From positions 1-14,760 of the forward strand of contig MU401942.1 of the NCBI GenBank assembly GCA_022579005.1: a stretch of DNA of 14,760 nt. Reading direction: 5' to 3'. Each line of letters begins with the position of its first letter. Position 1 is the first letter of the stretch. A program made the position numbers and the translations under genes. The notes under the pieces were generated by a model. That model did no database searches and had not been told where the DNA came from. It was given only the letters and a program-made list of their open reading frames with translations. This stretch comes from Poronia punctata. Its lineage: Eukaryota; Ascomycota; Sordariomycetes; Xylariales; Xylariaceae. Below, one piece after another: positions 1 through 8,049 of this stretch.

Positions 1-1300
1 AATTATAAACTTATAAGCTTATAAAGCGCTAGACTTTTACTATATAATTATAAATAATTTTTAAAAGCAAAAAAGTAAAAAGTACTAATATATATACTTA
101 ACTTATATATTATATATTATATAAATAGCAATAGTAACCTATTTAATAAAAGCTACTGCTAAAAGTATAAAAACTATTTCTTTTTAAAAAAAGGCTAAAG
201 CTATTATTTATAACTAATATATTTTATATGCTAAAGCTAAAAAATTAGCTTAAAGCAAAATAGTTTTTAACTAGTAGCTTTAATATAGTTTTATAAAATA
301 GTTTGCAAATTATAAGCTAAAAACTTTATTTTTATAAATCTAGCAAAGATTATATGCTATAAAGCTAAAATATATAAAAAGTATTATATTAATAGTAAAA
401 ATATATTATATTTTAAAAAGCAGCTAGTAATTTTAGCTTAAAAAGCTTTAGTAAAGCAACTAATATACTAGTACTATAATAACTTAAAAGCTAAATATAA
501 AAAAAAAACAAAATAGCTAAGTTATTATAATATAAGTTTTATTAAAAAGGCTTAAAGCAAAATATTTAAAAATACGTTACTAGCTATATATAATATAAAA
601 AAGCTTAAAAGCTAAAGTATAAACTTTATAAAAAGCTTTAGTTATTATTTTTACTAAAGCAGCCTTTTTAAAAAATTAGCTTAGATTTTATTATAAAACT
701 ACTTTTATATATAAAAGTAAATAATAATGTTTATAATATAACTTTAATTATTATAAACTAGTTTATAAAAATAATATTATTTATTTTTATATAAAAAACG
801 CTTAATACTACTAACCTTATAGTAATTATATACTATAAAGTAAACTACTAGTATAAGTTTTTAAAAAAAATTATAAGTAATAAAAACAAACTTATTATAA
901 GCAAATTTTAAAAAAAGTTTTATAAAGTATAAAAAGTGCGTTAATAGCTATTTACTATATAGCACTTTTAAACTAATAACTAAATAAAAAAAGTATATTA
1001 AACTTTAAAAAAGTACTTTTATACTTTTTATAATAGTAAGCTAAATAGCTAAGTTAAAGTATTAGCAAATATTAAGTTTATATATAATAATAGCTAATAT
1101 ATTATTATAAGTTATTTATTATTTAAAGCGTTATATAAATACTACTTAAAAAGTATTAAGTATATACTAAAGCAGCTTTAATTTAATATTTAAAAAGTAA
1201 AAAAAAAGTTATAATAAATAAAAGCTGTGCGCTATATAATTTGCAAGCATTAAAAGTAAGTAGTTAAGTTAATATAAAAATATTATAATAAACGTTATAT
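1..1300. other. Gene-free degraded stretch
   Basis: I see no supportable gene, RNA or mobile-element end here. The stretch consists of A/T runs interrupted by AGCT, GCTA, AAAGC and ACT/AGT motifs, typical of the residual pattern of the window. Stops occur throughout all frames. G+C is around 15-18%, higher than in the last third of the window. Confidence 0.6.
11..24. repeat. Perfect 14-bp palindrome
   Basis: TTATAAGCTTATAA is its own reverse complement and centres on AGCT. Palindromes of A/T bases around AGCT are expected fairly often in this composition, so no function is claimed. Confidence 0.35.
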
Positions 1301-2028
1301 ACTAAATTTCTTTTAAATAAATAACGTAGTAAAGCTATTAATAGAATATTTTAAGTTTAAATATAAGAAAAAGCTAGCTTTTATATATATTTATGTTAAA
1401 GTTTTTAAAAAAGTAAAAATTTAAGCATACTAAATTAAATTACTTAAAATTTATTTTTAGGTTTATAATATATTTTTTATATTATTACTTAGATTATATA
1501 TAAACTAGCTAAAAAATAGCAATTAAACAGCGTTATTTAAGTTAAAAAATAAATAAAAGAAATAAGCAATAGAAAATATTATTTACTATTAAAATAACTA
1601 AAGTAAATAAAAATATTTAGTAAAATAAAAAAGCTAGCTAGTAAAATACAATATTTAAAAGCTAGTTAAATATTTAGTAAATATAAGCTATTTATTAAAC
1701 TAAGATAAAAGAAAAGTTAAAAAAGTTTATATTAAATAAAATAATAAGTAAAGTAATTATATTAGTATATAAGTATTAAAGTTATAAAATATATAACTTA
1801 GTTAATAAAAAAACAGCAAGCTATTACTAAGTAAGTTAAGCTAGGTTATAATATTATAAAAATTAAAAACTATACTTTAATAAGCTTATTATAACTAAAA
1901 TGTACTTAAACTACTAATATAAAAAATATTATTACTAAATAAAGAGTTAGTAAGCAAAAGTTAAAAAGTAGCTAAAAAAGTAAATAATATATTATATTAT
2001 TAAAATAGCTATAGCTAAAAATAAGTAA
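1301..2028 (+). other. A-rich degraded stretch, possibly former plus-strand coding DNA
   Basis: The plus strand is richer in A than in T. It shows short open runs separated by TAA and TAG, as expected if a purine-rich coding strand lost its CAA, CAG and TGG codons to C-to-T change. No open run is long enough to identify a protein, and the apparent frame shifts between segments. The assignment to a former transposon gene is a guess based only on strand composition and position next to the open run that follows. Confidence 0.2.
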
Positions 2029-2163
2029 TATAGTTTAATTAGTATTATAAATAAAGCTAGCAGTAGTAATAAAAACTATATTATAAGCAAAAATCCTTTA
2101 ATAAGCTTTGCTAATTTTAAAAAACGTTTTAATGCTTTTATTTTAATAATTCTTTTTAAAATT
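2029..2163 (+). pseudogene. Possible decayed coding fragment, unidentified
   Basis: This 45-codon open stretch lies between an in-frame TAA at 2026 and a TAG at 2164. It has no ATG start. The translation includes the short run NPLISFANFKKRFNAF and uses GCT, AGC, CCT and CGT codons, richer than the surrounding low-complexity Lys/Ile/Asn frames. I recognise no domain. Its phase equals that of the open stretch at 3067-3174, which has a one in three chance of being accidental. Open runs of this length are expected by chance in 14.8 kb of such DNA, so the call rests only on codon variety. It could equally be noise. Confidence 0.2.
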
Positions 2164-3066
2164 TAGCTTTTTATTAGCAGCTTTTAAAATAAGCATATAT
2201 AATTAGCATAAGTAAGTATTTAAATTGCTTAAAAGGCTATTTTAATACTTTTAAAAAAAACAGCATACTAGGCTTTATATAAAATATTATTAAAGTTATT
2301 AAGTAAAAGCTTTTTTTTGCTAATATAAAATTGCTAAGCATTAATAACTATACTAGCAAGCAAGCAGCAAAAGTATAAACTATAAAAAAGGTAATAATAA
2401 TAGTAAATAAGTAATAAATAAAAATTAATTTTTAATAAATAGCAATATAGCATTTTTGCTTCCTTTTTACTAATATTACTAGCTTTTTTTAAAAAGCAAC
2501 TATATGCTAAAAAGCTAAGCTTACTTTAAATAAATAAAATATATGCTAACTTATAGCTATAAAAGTATTTTTTAATAAAATAACGTTTTTTTATTTATTA
2601 TTATTGTTTTTATTTTTAGCTTTAACAATAATAACTTAATAAGTTTGCTAAATTATAAAAGTTTTAGTATAAAAGCAAAAAGTATACGATATAATATTTT
2701 AAGCTATACTAAGTAAAGCAAAAAGTATTTAAAAAAAATTAATATTTAGCAAAACTAATAAGTAAAAAAATAGTAAATGTATAGTATAGTAGCTATAATA
2801 GTTATACTTATAAAAGGCATAATTAACGTTGCTAAAGTAATAAAAATAGCAAATATAAAAATTTAAATATATATTAAAAACGCAGTGCTAGCAAGGCTTT
2901 TTATTAAGTATTATTATAACTTTTAGCTTATTACTATTTAGCTAAGCAAGGTTATAATTAAAATTAAAAATTTTATAGTTTAAAAATAACTAAGTTAGTT
3001 TAGTATTAAAAGTATGCTAATATATAAACTTAAAATAAAAAAGCTTTAAAAACAGTATAATAGTAA
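2164..3066. other. Gene-free degraded stretch
   Basis: No gene is visible. At about 2341-2370 there is a small cluster of GCA/GCAA motifs (GCAAGCAAGCAGCAA), a local peak of retained C in the GCA context. An inverted repeat at 2598-2634 is listed separately. The rest is stop-dense A/T sequence with AGCT-type residues. Confidence 0.55.
2598..2634. repeat. 11-bp inverted repeat, 15-nt loop
   Basis: The arms are TTATTATTGTT (2598-2608) and AACAATAATAA (2624-2634). The pairing is perfect and includes one G:C pair. The loop contains TTTTAGC. It could form a stem-loop in RNA or a cruciform, but A/T inverted repeats of this size are common by chance here. Confidence 0.35.
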
Positions 3067-3177
3067 TTATTTAGCAAAAAGCTTAATAAAATAATAATGC
3101 TAAAAAAAGCAAATGCTAAAAATAAGGTTATAAAATTAAGAAAAACGTATAAAGCAAGATATACGCTAATAAGTTAA
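3067..3177 (+). pseudogene. Possible basic coding remnant, unidentified
   Basis: The frame is open for 36 codons (3067-3174) and ends at a TAA at 3175. An ATG at 3097 would give 26 residues. The product would be rich in Lys and Arg, with the run KVIKLRKTYKARYT, and uses ACG, GCA and AGA codons. Downstream the same frame continues to about 3303, broken by TAA and TAG codons that come in pairs (3175/3178, 3199/3202, 3241/3244). That pattern would result if glutamine or tryptophan codons had been mutated. A basic tail of a transposase or retroelement protein is one reading. I cannot name a family, and chance is not excluded. Confidence 0.22.
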
Positions 3178-3370
3178 TAAAAAACAGCTTTTAAAATATA
3201 ATAAAGCAATTTAATTAAAAAAATTAAAAAGTAAGCTAATTAGTAAATATATTTATAAATGCTAAAATTGCTAAAGACTAGCAACTTAAAAAAAGGGGCA
3301 ATATAACAAAGCACCTAGCTAAAAAACCTACTTACTAAGCTATTTACATATAAACTATATAAGGTTAGCA

Positions 3371-3559
3371 AATAGGTATTTATAGGTAATTTTTAAGTAC
3401 TTATAGGTCTATTTTAGCGCTATAAGTAATAAGTACTTATAGAAATATTTAATAGGTACTTATATATAGTAATAAGTACCTATATATAGTAATAGGTACC
3501 TATATATAGTAATAAGTACTTATATATAGTAATAAGTACTTATATATAGTAATAAGTAT
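3371..3559. repeat. 20-bp AT-rich minisatellite
   Basis: Five consecutive 20-bp units fill 3451-3550 with exact spacing, followed by a partial sixth unit to 3559. The most G+C-rich unit, AATAGGTACCTATATATAGT, is at 3491. The other units differ from it only at position 5 (G/A) and position 10 (C/T), giving GGTACC, GGTACT, AGTACC and AGTACT cores. Diverged copies with AGTACTTATA or GGTATTTATA cores extend upstream to about 3371. Every difference among the five full units is a C-to-T transition on one strand or the other. There are no separate spacers of unique sequence, so it is not a CRISPR array. Confidence 0.85.
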
Positions 3560-3688
3560 ATATATAAAATTATATATTTATAAGAAAACATATTTATAAA
3601 CTTAATATTTATAATTAGTTAAAATTAACTAGCTAGGCTAAAGTAGAATAATAAGCATTATAGCTAGTATACTTTTATTACCTTTACT
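3560..3688. other. Short gene-free spacer
   Basis: A/T sequence links the minisatellite to the T-rich stretch that begins near 3665. Nothing else can be supported. Confidence 0.5.
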
Positions 3689-3772
3689 TTATATGCCTCC
3701 TTTGCTTTCTTTGCTTTTATTACGTTTAGCTTTTAAAGCTGCCTTTTTAGTAGCTTGTTTTTTTAAAAACAT
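3689..3772 (-). pseudogene. Lys-rich coding remnant, possible C-terminal tail
   Basis: Read on the minus strand, an ATG at 3772 opens 27 codons ending in TAA at 3689. The product is strongly basic and includes KKAALKAKRNKSKESKGG, ending in Gly-Gly-Ile. The frame is also open for eight codons before the ATG, back to a TAA. Beyond that a TAG interrupts what otherwise reads on as a plausible peptide. Codons here keep GCA, GCT, CGT, GAA, GGA and GGC, so this patch is less degraded than its surroundings. A basic C-terminal tail of a transposase or other nucleic-acid-binding protein is possible, by composition only. It may be a fragment spared by chance. Confidence 0.3.
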
Positions 3773-3977
3773 CTTAGCAAGCTTTTTTAACTTTTTTTAT
3801 ATTAACTAAGCATTTATAAATATTTGCTTTATTATATAAATACTTAAGGCTTTATAGCGTTAAGCTGTTAACATTTATATGTTTTATAGTTTTTATAATA
3901 AAAAATATAAAATAAATATTTTTAAAAAAAATATAACTTAGCTAGCGTAAATAATAGCTTAAAAAGTAGCTATAGCA

Positions 3978-3997
3978 AATTAGTATATAATTAATAT
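3978..3997 (-). repeat. Dispersed dimer repeat, copy 1
   Basis: AATTAGTATATAATTAATAT is the exact reverse complement of the copy at 9658-9677. It contains two half-units, ATTAGTAT and ATTAATAT, that differ by one G/A transition. Confidence 0.5.
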
Positions 3998-4561
3998 ATT
4001 TAGACTTTAATATACTTACTTATAAATAAGCTTATAAGCGTTTTTTTGCTTGCTTTTTTTAGTAGTTAAAAAGTAAATGCTTAAATATAAATTTTTTTTT
4101 AAGTAACGCTTTATATAACCTTTTTTATAAGCTTAGTAAAAAAAGCTAAAAGTATAGCCTACTTTAAATAGCTTTAGCTTTGCTCTTTAAATATAGCAAT
4201 AAAGGTTTGCCTTGCTAAAAGATAATTAGTATATAAATAAAAATAATAAAATTATATAAAATATACTTTTAGTTATAAGTAACTATTTTTTTTTAAGCAC
4301 TTTAATACTTTTTATAATATTTGCAAGTGTTGCTTTTTATAGTTTTAAGTTTTTTTTTAAGTTTTTTTTTACTATTTTTTTTTTAGTATCTTTATAAAGT
4401 AGTATTGTTTTACTTATAAGTTATTTAACTTACTTATTTAAATTAATATATATTTAATAAATATAAATACTTTGTTTAAGTATCCTTACACTTTTAGTTT
4501 TAGCTACTACTGCTCTATTTAATAACTTTGTAAAAGGTTTAGCATTAGCAAGCTTAAATAT

Positions 4562-4582
4562 ATTAGTATATAATTAGTATAT
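4562..4582 (-). repeat. Dispersed dimer repeat, copy 2 (least mutated)
   Basis: This copy contains two identical half-units, ATTAGTAT, and is the most G-containing member of the family. The other copies differ from it by G-to-A (C-to-T) transitions. Confidence 0.5.
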
Positions 4583-4783
4583 AAAATATAGTTTACTTAT
4601 TAAAGCTATTTTAGCTATAGTTTTTAGCTATATTAATACTATAACTATATATATTAGCAATATATATAATAGCATATTAAAATTTAAAACACTTAATTAA
4701 AGTTAAGTATAGTAACTTAAAGTGCATAAAAATATATATACTTTATTATTTACTTAGAATTATACTAGTAAAGTTGCTATATA

Positions 4784-4822
4784 AGTATAAGTAAGTATAA
4801 ATTAGTTAGTATAAGTAAGTAT
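4784..4822. repeat. 15-bp direct repeat
   Basis: AGTATAAGTAAGTAT occurs at 4784-4798 and again at 4808-4822, a 24-bp period. The nine bases between are A/T-rich and not obviously related. It is a short tandem-like duplication of unknown origin. Confidence 0.5.
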
Positions 4823-4838
4823 TTTAATTAACTAGAAT

Positions 4839-4850
4839 GTACTTAAGTAC
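4839..4850. repeat. Perfect 12-bp palindrome
   Basis: GTACTTAAGTAC is a perfect palindrome with two G:C pairs per half. It shares its GTAC cores with the 20-bp minisatellite at 3451-3550. No known binding site is claimed. Confidence 0.45.
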
Positions 4851-4860
4851 TAATATATAT

Positions 4861-4891
4861 AAGGCCTACTTTAAATAATAAGGTCTACTTT
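4861..4891. repeat. 12-bp direct repeat differing by one C/T transition
   Basis: AAGGCCTACTTT at 4861-4872 and AAGGTCTACTTT at 4880-4891 are spaced 19 bp apart. They differ only by C versus T, consistent with a deamination-type change in one copy. Confidence 0.5.
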
Positions 4892-5044
4892 TTTTATTTA
4901 TTTTTTAATATATAAAATAATTTTAAAAATTAAAAGATTATTAACAAAGAAAATTATAATAATTTATTATAAAAATAATTTATTTTTTATAACTAATATA
5001 TATAAGTATTTATTTTTTATTTTATTTTTTAAAGTATTAAAAGC

Positions 5045-5194
5045 ATGTTTAAAACTATAAAAAAATGTTATATAAGTTTATATTTAGATTTATATAATAC
5101 TAAAATTATTAATTTAAAAATTTTAAAAGGTTTTAAAAAGAATTTAAAAGAATTTATAAAAATTAAAAGAAAACATATTATTTATAAGTACTAA
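5045..5194 (+). other. 49-codon open reading frame, doubtful
   Basis: An ATG at 5045 opens 49 codons ending in TAA at 5192-5194. The predicted peptide is rich in Lys, Ile, Leu and Tyr, starts MFKTIKKCYISLYLDLYNTK and has a basic second half. No signal peptide, domain or motif is recognised. It is the longest ATG-started open run I found. At about 45% each of A and T, the chance of a stop is near 0.11 per codon, so about ten open runs of this length are expected in the window. It is therefore probably not a gene. Its only unusual point is that it lies in the segment whose composition differs from the rest. Confidence 0.15.
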
Positions 5195-5452
5195 AGTAAA
5201 ATTAACTGCTTTATTTATATATAATATATTAAAAATATTTATATTATATATTTAAAATAAAAGTAAAAATATATTATATTATTTAGTAAAAATAATATAT
5301 AAACTATTATATTATATAAAATAGTATTTTTTTTATATATAATATAACATATATTTACTTATATTTTAAATATATAATATATATATTTTTTAATATATAT
5401 TAGTATTAAAGTAATATATTTTATAAATAAGTATATAAATAAAAAGCAAATA

Positions 5453-5484
5453 TTTTATATTATATTATAAAATATAATATAAAA
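5453..5484. repeat. 13-bp A/T inverted repeat, 6-nt loop
   Basis: Arms at 5453-5465 (TTTTATATTATAT) and 5472-5484 pair perfectly around TATAAA. The arms contain only A and T, so chance formation in this segment is likely. Confidence 0.35.
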
Positions 5485-5558
5485 AAATATTATATTAATA
5501 TTATATAATTTTTAAATTATAACCTTTTTACGTTTTTATATATATATAAATTTAAAAG

Positions 5559-5594
5559 TAAAGATTTTATATTAACTATTTTATAAAATCTTTA
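5559..5594. repeat. 13-bp inverted repeat with GATT/AATC arms
   Basis: TAAAGATTTTATA (5559-5571) pairs perfectly with TATAAAATCTTTA (5582-5594) across a 10-nt loop. Each arm retains a GA/TC dinucleotide, which is scarce elsewhere. This makes it less likely than pure A/T repeats to be accidental. It could fold as a stem-loop in either transcript, but no adjoining gene suggests a terminator. Confidence 0.45.
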
Positions 5595-5694
5595 TATTTA
5601 TTTTTTAACTTATATTTTTAAACAAAATAAAATTTATTAATATAACTATAACTTATTTTTTATATATAGTATATAAGTTAGTACTTATTTTATA

Positions 5695-6246
5695 AGTAGT
5701 TAATATTTAAATAGTAAACTAATAGCGCTTATATTTATTTTATAAGCAAAGGTTTTTATAATATAGGCTTTAATAGCTTTTTAAAGTATAGCAAGCATTA
5801 TAAATTAAATATAAAAAGCTAGATTATATTTAAATATAATTTTTTAAACAACTTACTAAAAAAGAAAATAAGAAATTAATAAATTGTAGCTTTTTTAATA
5901 CTTATAAATTTCTTAAAGCGTAGCTACTTAATTTTATTAGCGTTATATTATAATATACTAATTTTGTACTAATTAATTACTTACTACTAAGTTTTTATTT
6001 ATGCTTAAAAAACAAATATTGCTTTTTACTACTTTAAATAGTTTTATTAATGCGCTTTTTTTTTTATATTATATACTTTTGCTTTACTTTTTTTAGCAAG
6101 TTAAATTAAAAATTTTTATAGCGCTTTAGTTATAAGTTGCTAAGTTAATTAGTGCTTTTAAACTTAGCTAAGCAAAAAAAAAAAGCAAAGAAAAGCTAAA
6201 ACTAGTTAAACTGTTTATATTTATAAAACTATTTTTAAATATGTTT
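5695..6246. other. Gene-free degraded stretch
   Basis: The usual residual pattern (AGCT, GCTT, GCG) returns. T runs of up to ten lie near 6056-6065. All frames are stop-dense and nothing else can be supported. Confidence 0.5.
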
Positions 6247-6283
6247 TATATTATACTTTATATATTATACTTTATATATTATA
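6247..6283. repeat. 14-bp tandem repeat, about 2.6 copies
   Basis: TATATTATACTTTA is repeated exactly at 6247-6260 and 6261-6274, followed by a partial third copy (TATATTATA) to 6283. Confidence 0.6.
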
Positions 6284-6496
6284 ATAATAAAGTAGTAGCA
6301 ATATTTTTTTAATTACTTATAATTAATAAACGTAATTTATTATAGCAACAATTTTAATAAAACTATAATTATTATTAAAGTATAAAAACTAGCTATTTAA
6401 TATTATTTAAAGTAAACAATTAAATAATAAGTTTAAATTAAATAAAGGTTTTAAAGCTAGTAGCATTATAAAGTATTGTTGCTATATAAAAATATA

Positions 6497-6532
6497 TATA
6501 AAAAAACGTATAAAAAAACGTATAAAAAAGAA
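6497..6532. repeat. 12-bp tandem repeat, about 3 copies
   Basis: TATAAAAAAACG occurs exactly at 6497-6508 and 6509-6520. A third unit at 6521-6532 diverges at its end (TATAAAAAAGAA). Each intact unit keeps one ACG, so two of the window's rare CpG sites lie here. Confidence 0.6.
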
Positions 6533-6891
6533 CCTAAGCTAATAATTAAGAAATTTATATATTTAAATATAGTATATAAATATTATTTTTTATAAAGCCT
6601 AGGCTTTTTTAAAATTAATAGAATTTCTTTTCATTATAAAGTTTAAAATATATAATTATAAAAATAAATTTATAATATATTTACTTTTTTTTATTTTTTA
6701 GATTTTTAAGTTATTAGTTTAAATTATTGCTTTTATATTTTTTAAATTATATTATAATAATAAAAGTTAAAAGATTTAATTAAGCTAATATTAAAATGTT
6801 TATTAAAAATATTAAAAATAACAACTTTAGTAACCTTGCTTTTTTATATACTTTAGTTTAAAATAAGAACATTTTAACTTTAAATTAAAAT
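6533..6891. other. Gene-free degraded stretch
   Basis: No gene is visible. One of the few TCA trinucleotides lies near 6629, in TTTTCATTATAAAG. Stops are dense in every frame. Confidence 0.5.
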
Positions 6892-6950
6892 AAGCTTTTA
6901 AAGTATTTTAGTTTTAAGCTTTTAAAGCATTTTAGTTTTAAGCTTTTAAA
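6892..6950. repeat. 24-bp tandem repeat, about 2.5 copies
   Basis: Two 24-bp units (6892-6915 and 6916-6939) begin AAGCTTTTAAAG and end ATTTTAGTTTT. A partial third runs to about 6950. The two full units differ at one base only, GTA in the first and GCA in the second. That is a single CpA-to-TpA transition, the canonical RIP change. Confidence 0.7.
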
Positions 6951-7362
6951 TTTACTTTTACTAATATGCTTTTTAACCTTTTTTAAAACTTAAAATAAGC
7001 AATACTATATATATATAAAAAAAACTAAAGCAAAGTTTTATAAATAGTTTAAAATAACTAAGTTTTATTATTAATATAATATATTTTTAAAAAAAGCAAA
7101 TAAAATAAAAAGGATATAGCTAACTAAAAAGAAAATAAGTTTAATATAAAAAAAGATTAACTAAGTAGCGCAGTAAGTAAACAAAATGCTAATAATTAAA
7201 TATAAAGCTTATAGTAAGGTTTTGCACTATTTTATATTTTTAAAATTAATAAGCACTAGCTTAATAAGCAAGCATATTTAGTTTAAAAACTATAGTTTAT
7301 ACTAAAAAAAGTAATTAAAAAGTAGTAATTTTAGTAAAAAAGTATATATATTACTTACCTAT

Positions 7363-7382
7363 ATACTAATTATATATTAATT
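7363..7382 (+). repeat. Dispersed dimer repeat, copy 3
   Basis: ATACTAATTATATATTAATT is the reverse-oriented form of the repeat at 4562, with a C retained in the first half-unit and T in the second. Confidence 0.5.
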
Positions 7383-8029
7383 ATTTAATAAAATAAATAA
7401 GTTATTTTTTTAGCTACTAGGCTTTTACTTTATATATAAATTAAAACTAACTTATTATTTAATATAATTAAAAACTTATATATTGTTATATAGCAAAAGC
7501 ACATTGTTTTATATTAAAGTTTACTTTTAAAAAAACGTTTTTATATTTTTTGCTTAAAATACGTTTAAAAGATTATTGCTTATTAACTAGTAAAATAAGT
7601 AATAAGGTTTTAAGTAAGCGTTATATATAATATATAAACGTTTTTAAACATATAAATTTGCTATTAAAGTATATATATATATTTTATTAATATAAATTAA
7701 ATACTTTACTATATTTTAATTAATATTTAAAAATATAATTTAAAAAAAGTAGAACGTAATATAAATGCTATATTTACTGCTTAAAAATAGTTTAAACTAT
7801 ATTGTGCTATTAAAAATTATATAATAAACAATAATTTAAGCTTTAAAATCAAATATATTACTAAGCAACTTAGTAATATAGCTAATATAGTTACTTATTT
7901 AAGCTGCTTTTTTTATATAATATAGCTAGTATTAAAAGCGTTTTTAGCAAATTTAAATATTAATAATTTAAACTAAACTAGCATTTTAAGTAATTTTAGC
8001 AGTATAGTATAAAAAGTATATTTAAAAAT

Positions 8030-8049
8030 ATATTAATTATATATTAATT
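8030..8049 (+). repeat. Dispersed dimer repeat, copy 4 (fully mutated)
   Basis: ATATTAATTATATATTAATT has T at both variable sites. It is followed by TTCAATTTC, which holds one of the rare TCA trinucleotides. Confidence 0.4.

Larger units (their letters stand above)
3773..4783 (-). other. T-rich degraded stretch, possibly former minus-strand coding DNA
   Basis: The plus strand is T-rich with pyrimidine runs, especially around 4040-4120 and 4290-4400. The minus strand would therefore be purine-rich, like the coding remnant at 3689-3772 that lies downstream of it. On the minus strand, short lysine-rich open runs alternate with TAA and TAG. This could be the rest of the same decayed element, but no motif was recognised. 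Two copies of a dispersed short repeat lie here (3978 and 4562). Confidence 0.25.
4892..5694. other. Near-pure A+T segment
   Basis: G+C drops to about 5% in parts of this segment (for example 5281-5340), and the AGCT and GCT residues typical of the flanks almost vanish. Retained G is more often in GA, as in AGAA and GATT. The change begins just after the repeat pair at 4861-4891. It may mark the boundary between two ancestral sequences or an insert of different origin. One open frame and two inverted repeats inside are listed separately. Confidence 0.45.

Noticed and set aside
3288..3298. Polypurine tract (AAAAAAAGGGG) as the start site of an LTR plus strand
   Set aside because: It is not followed by TG and an LTR-like sequence, and no matching repeat lies elsewhere in the window.
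3371..3559. CRISPR-like array
   Set aside because: The 20-bp units are directly adjacent without unique spacers, and the setting is not prokaryotic.
5045..5194. 49-codon frame as a real small gene
   Set aside because: About ten open runs of this length are expected by chance in DNA of this composition and size, and the peptide is low-complexity with no motif.
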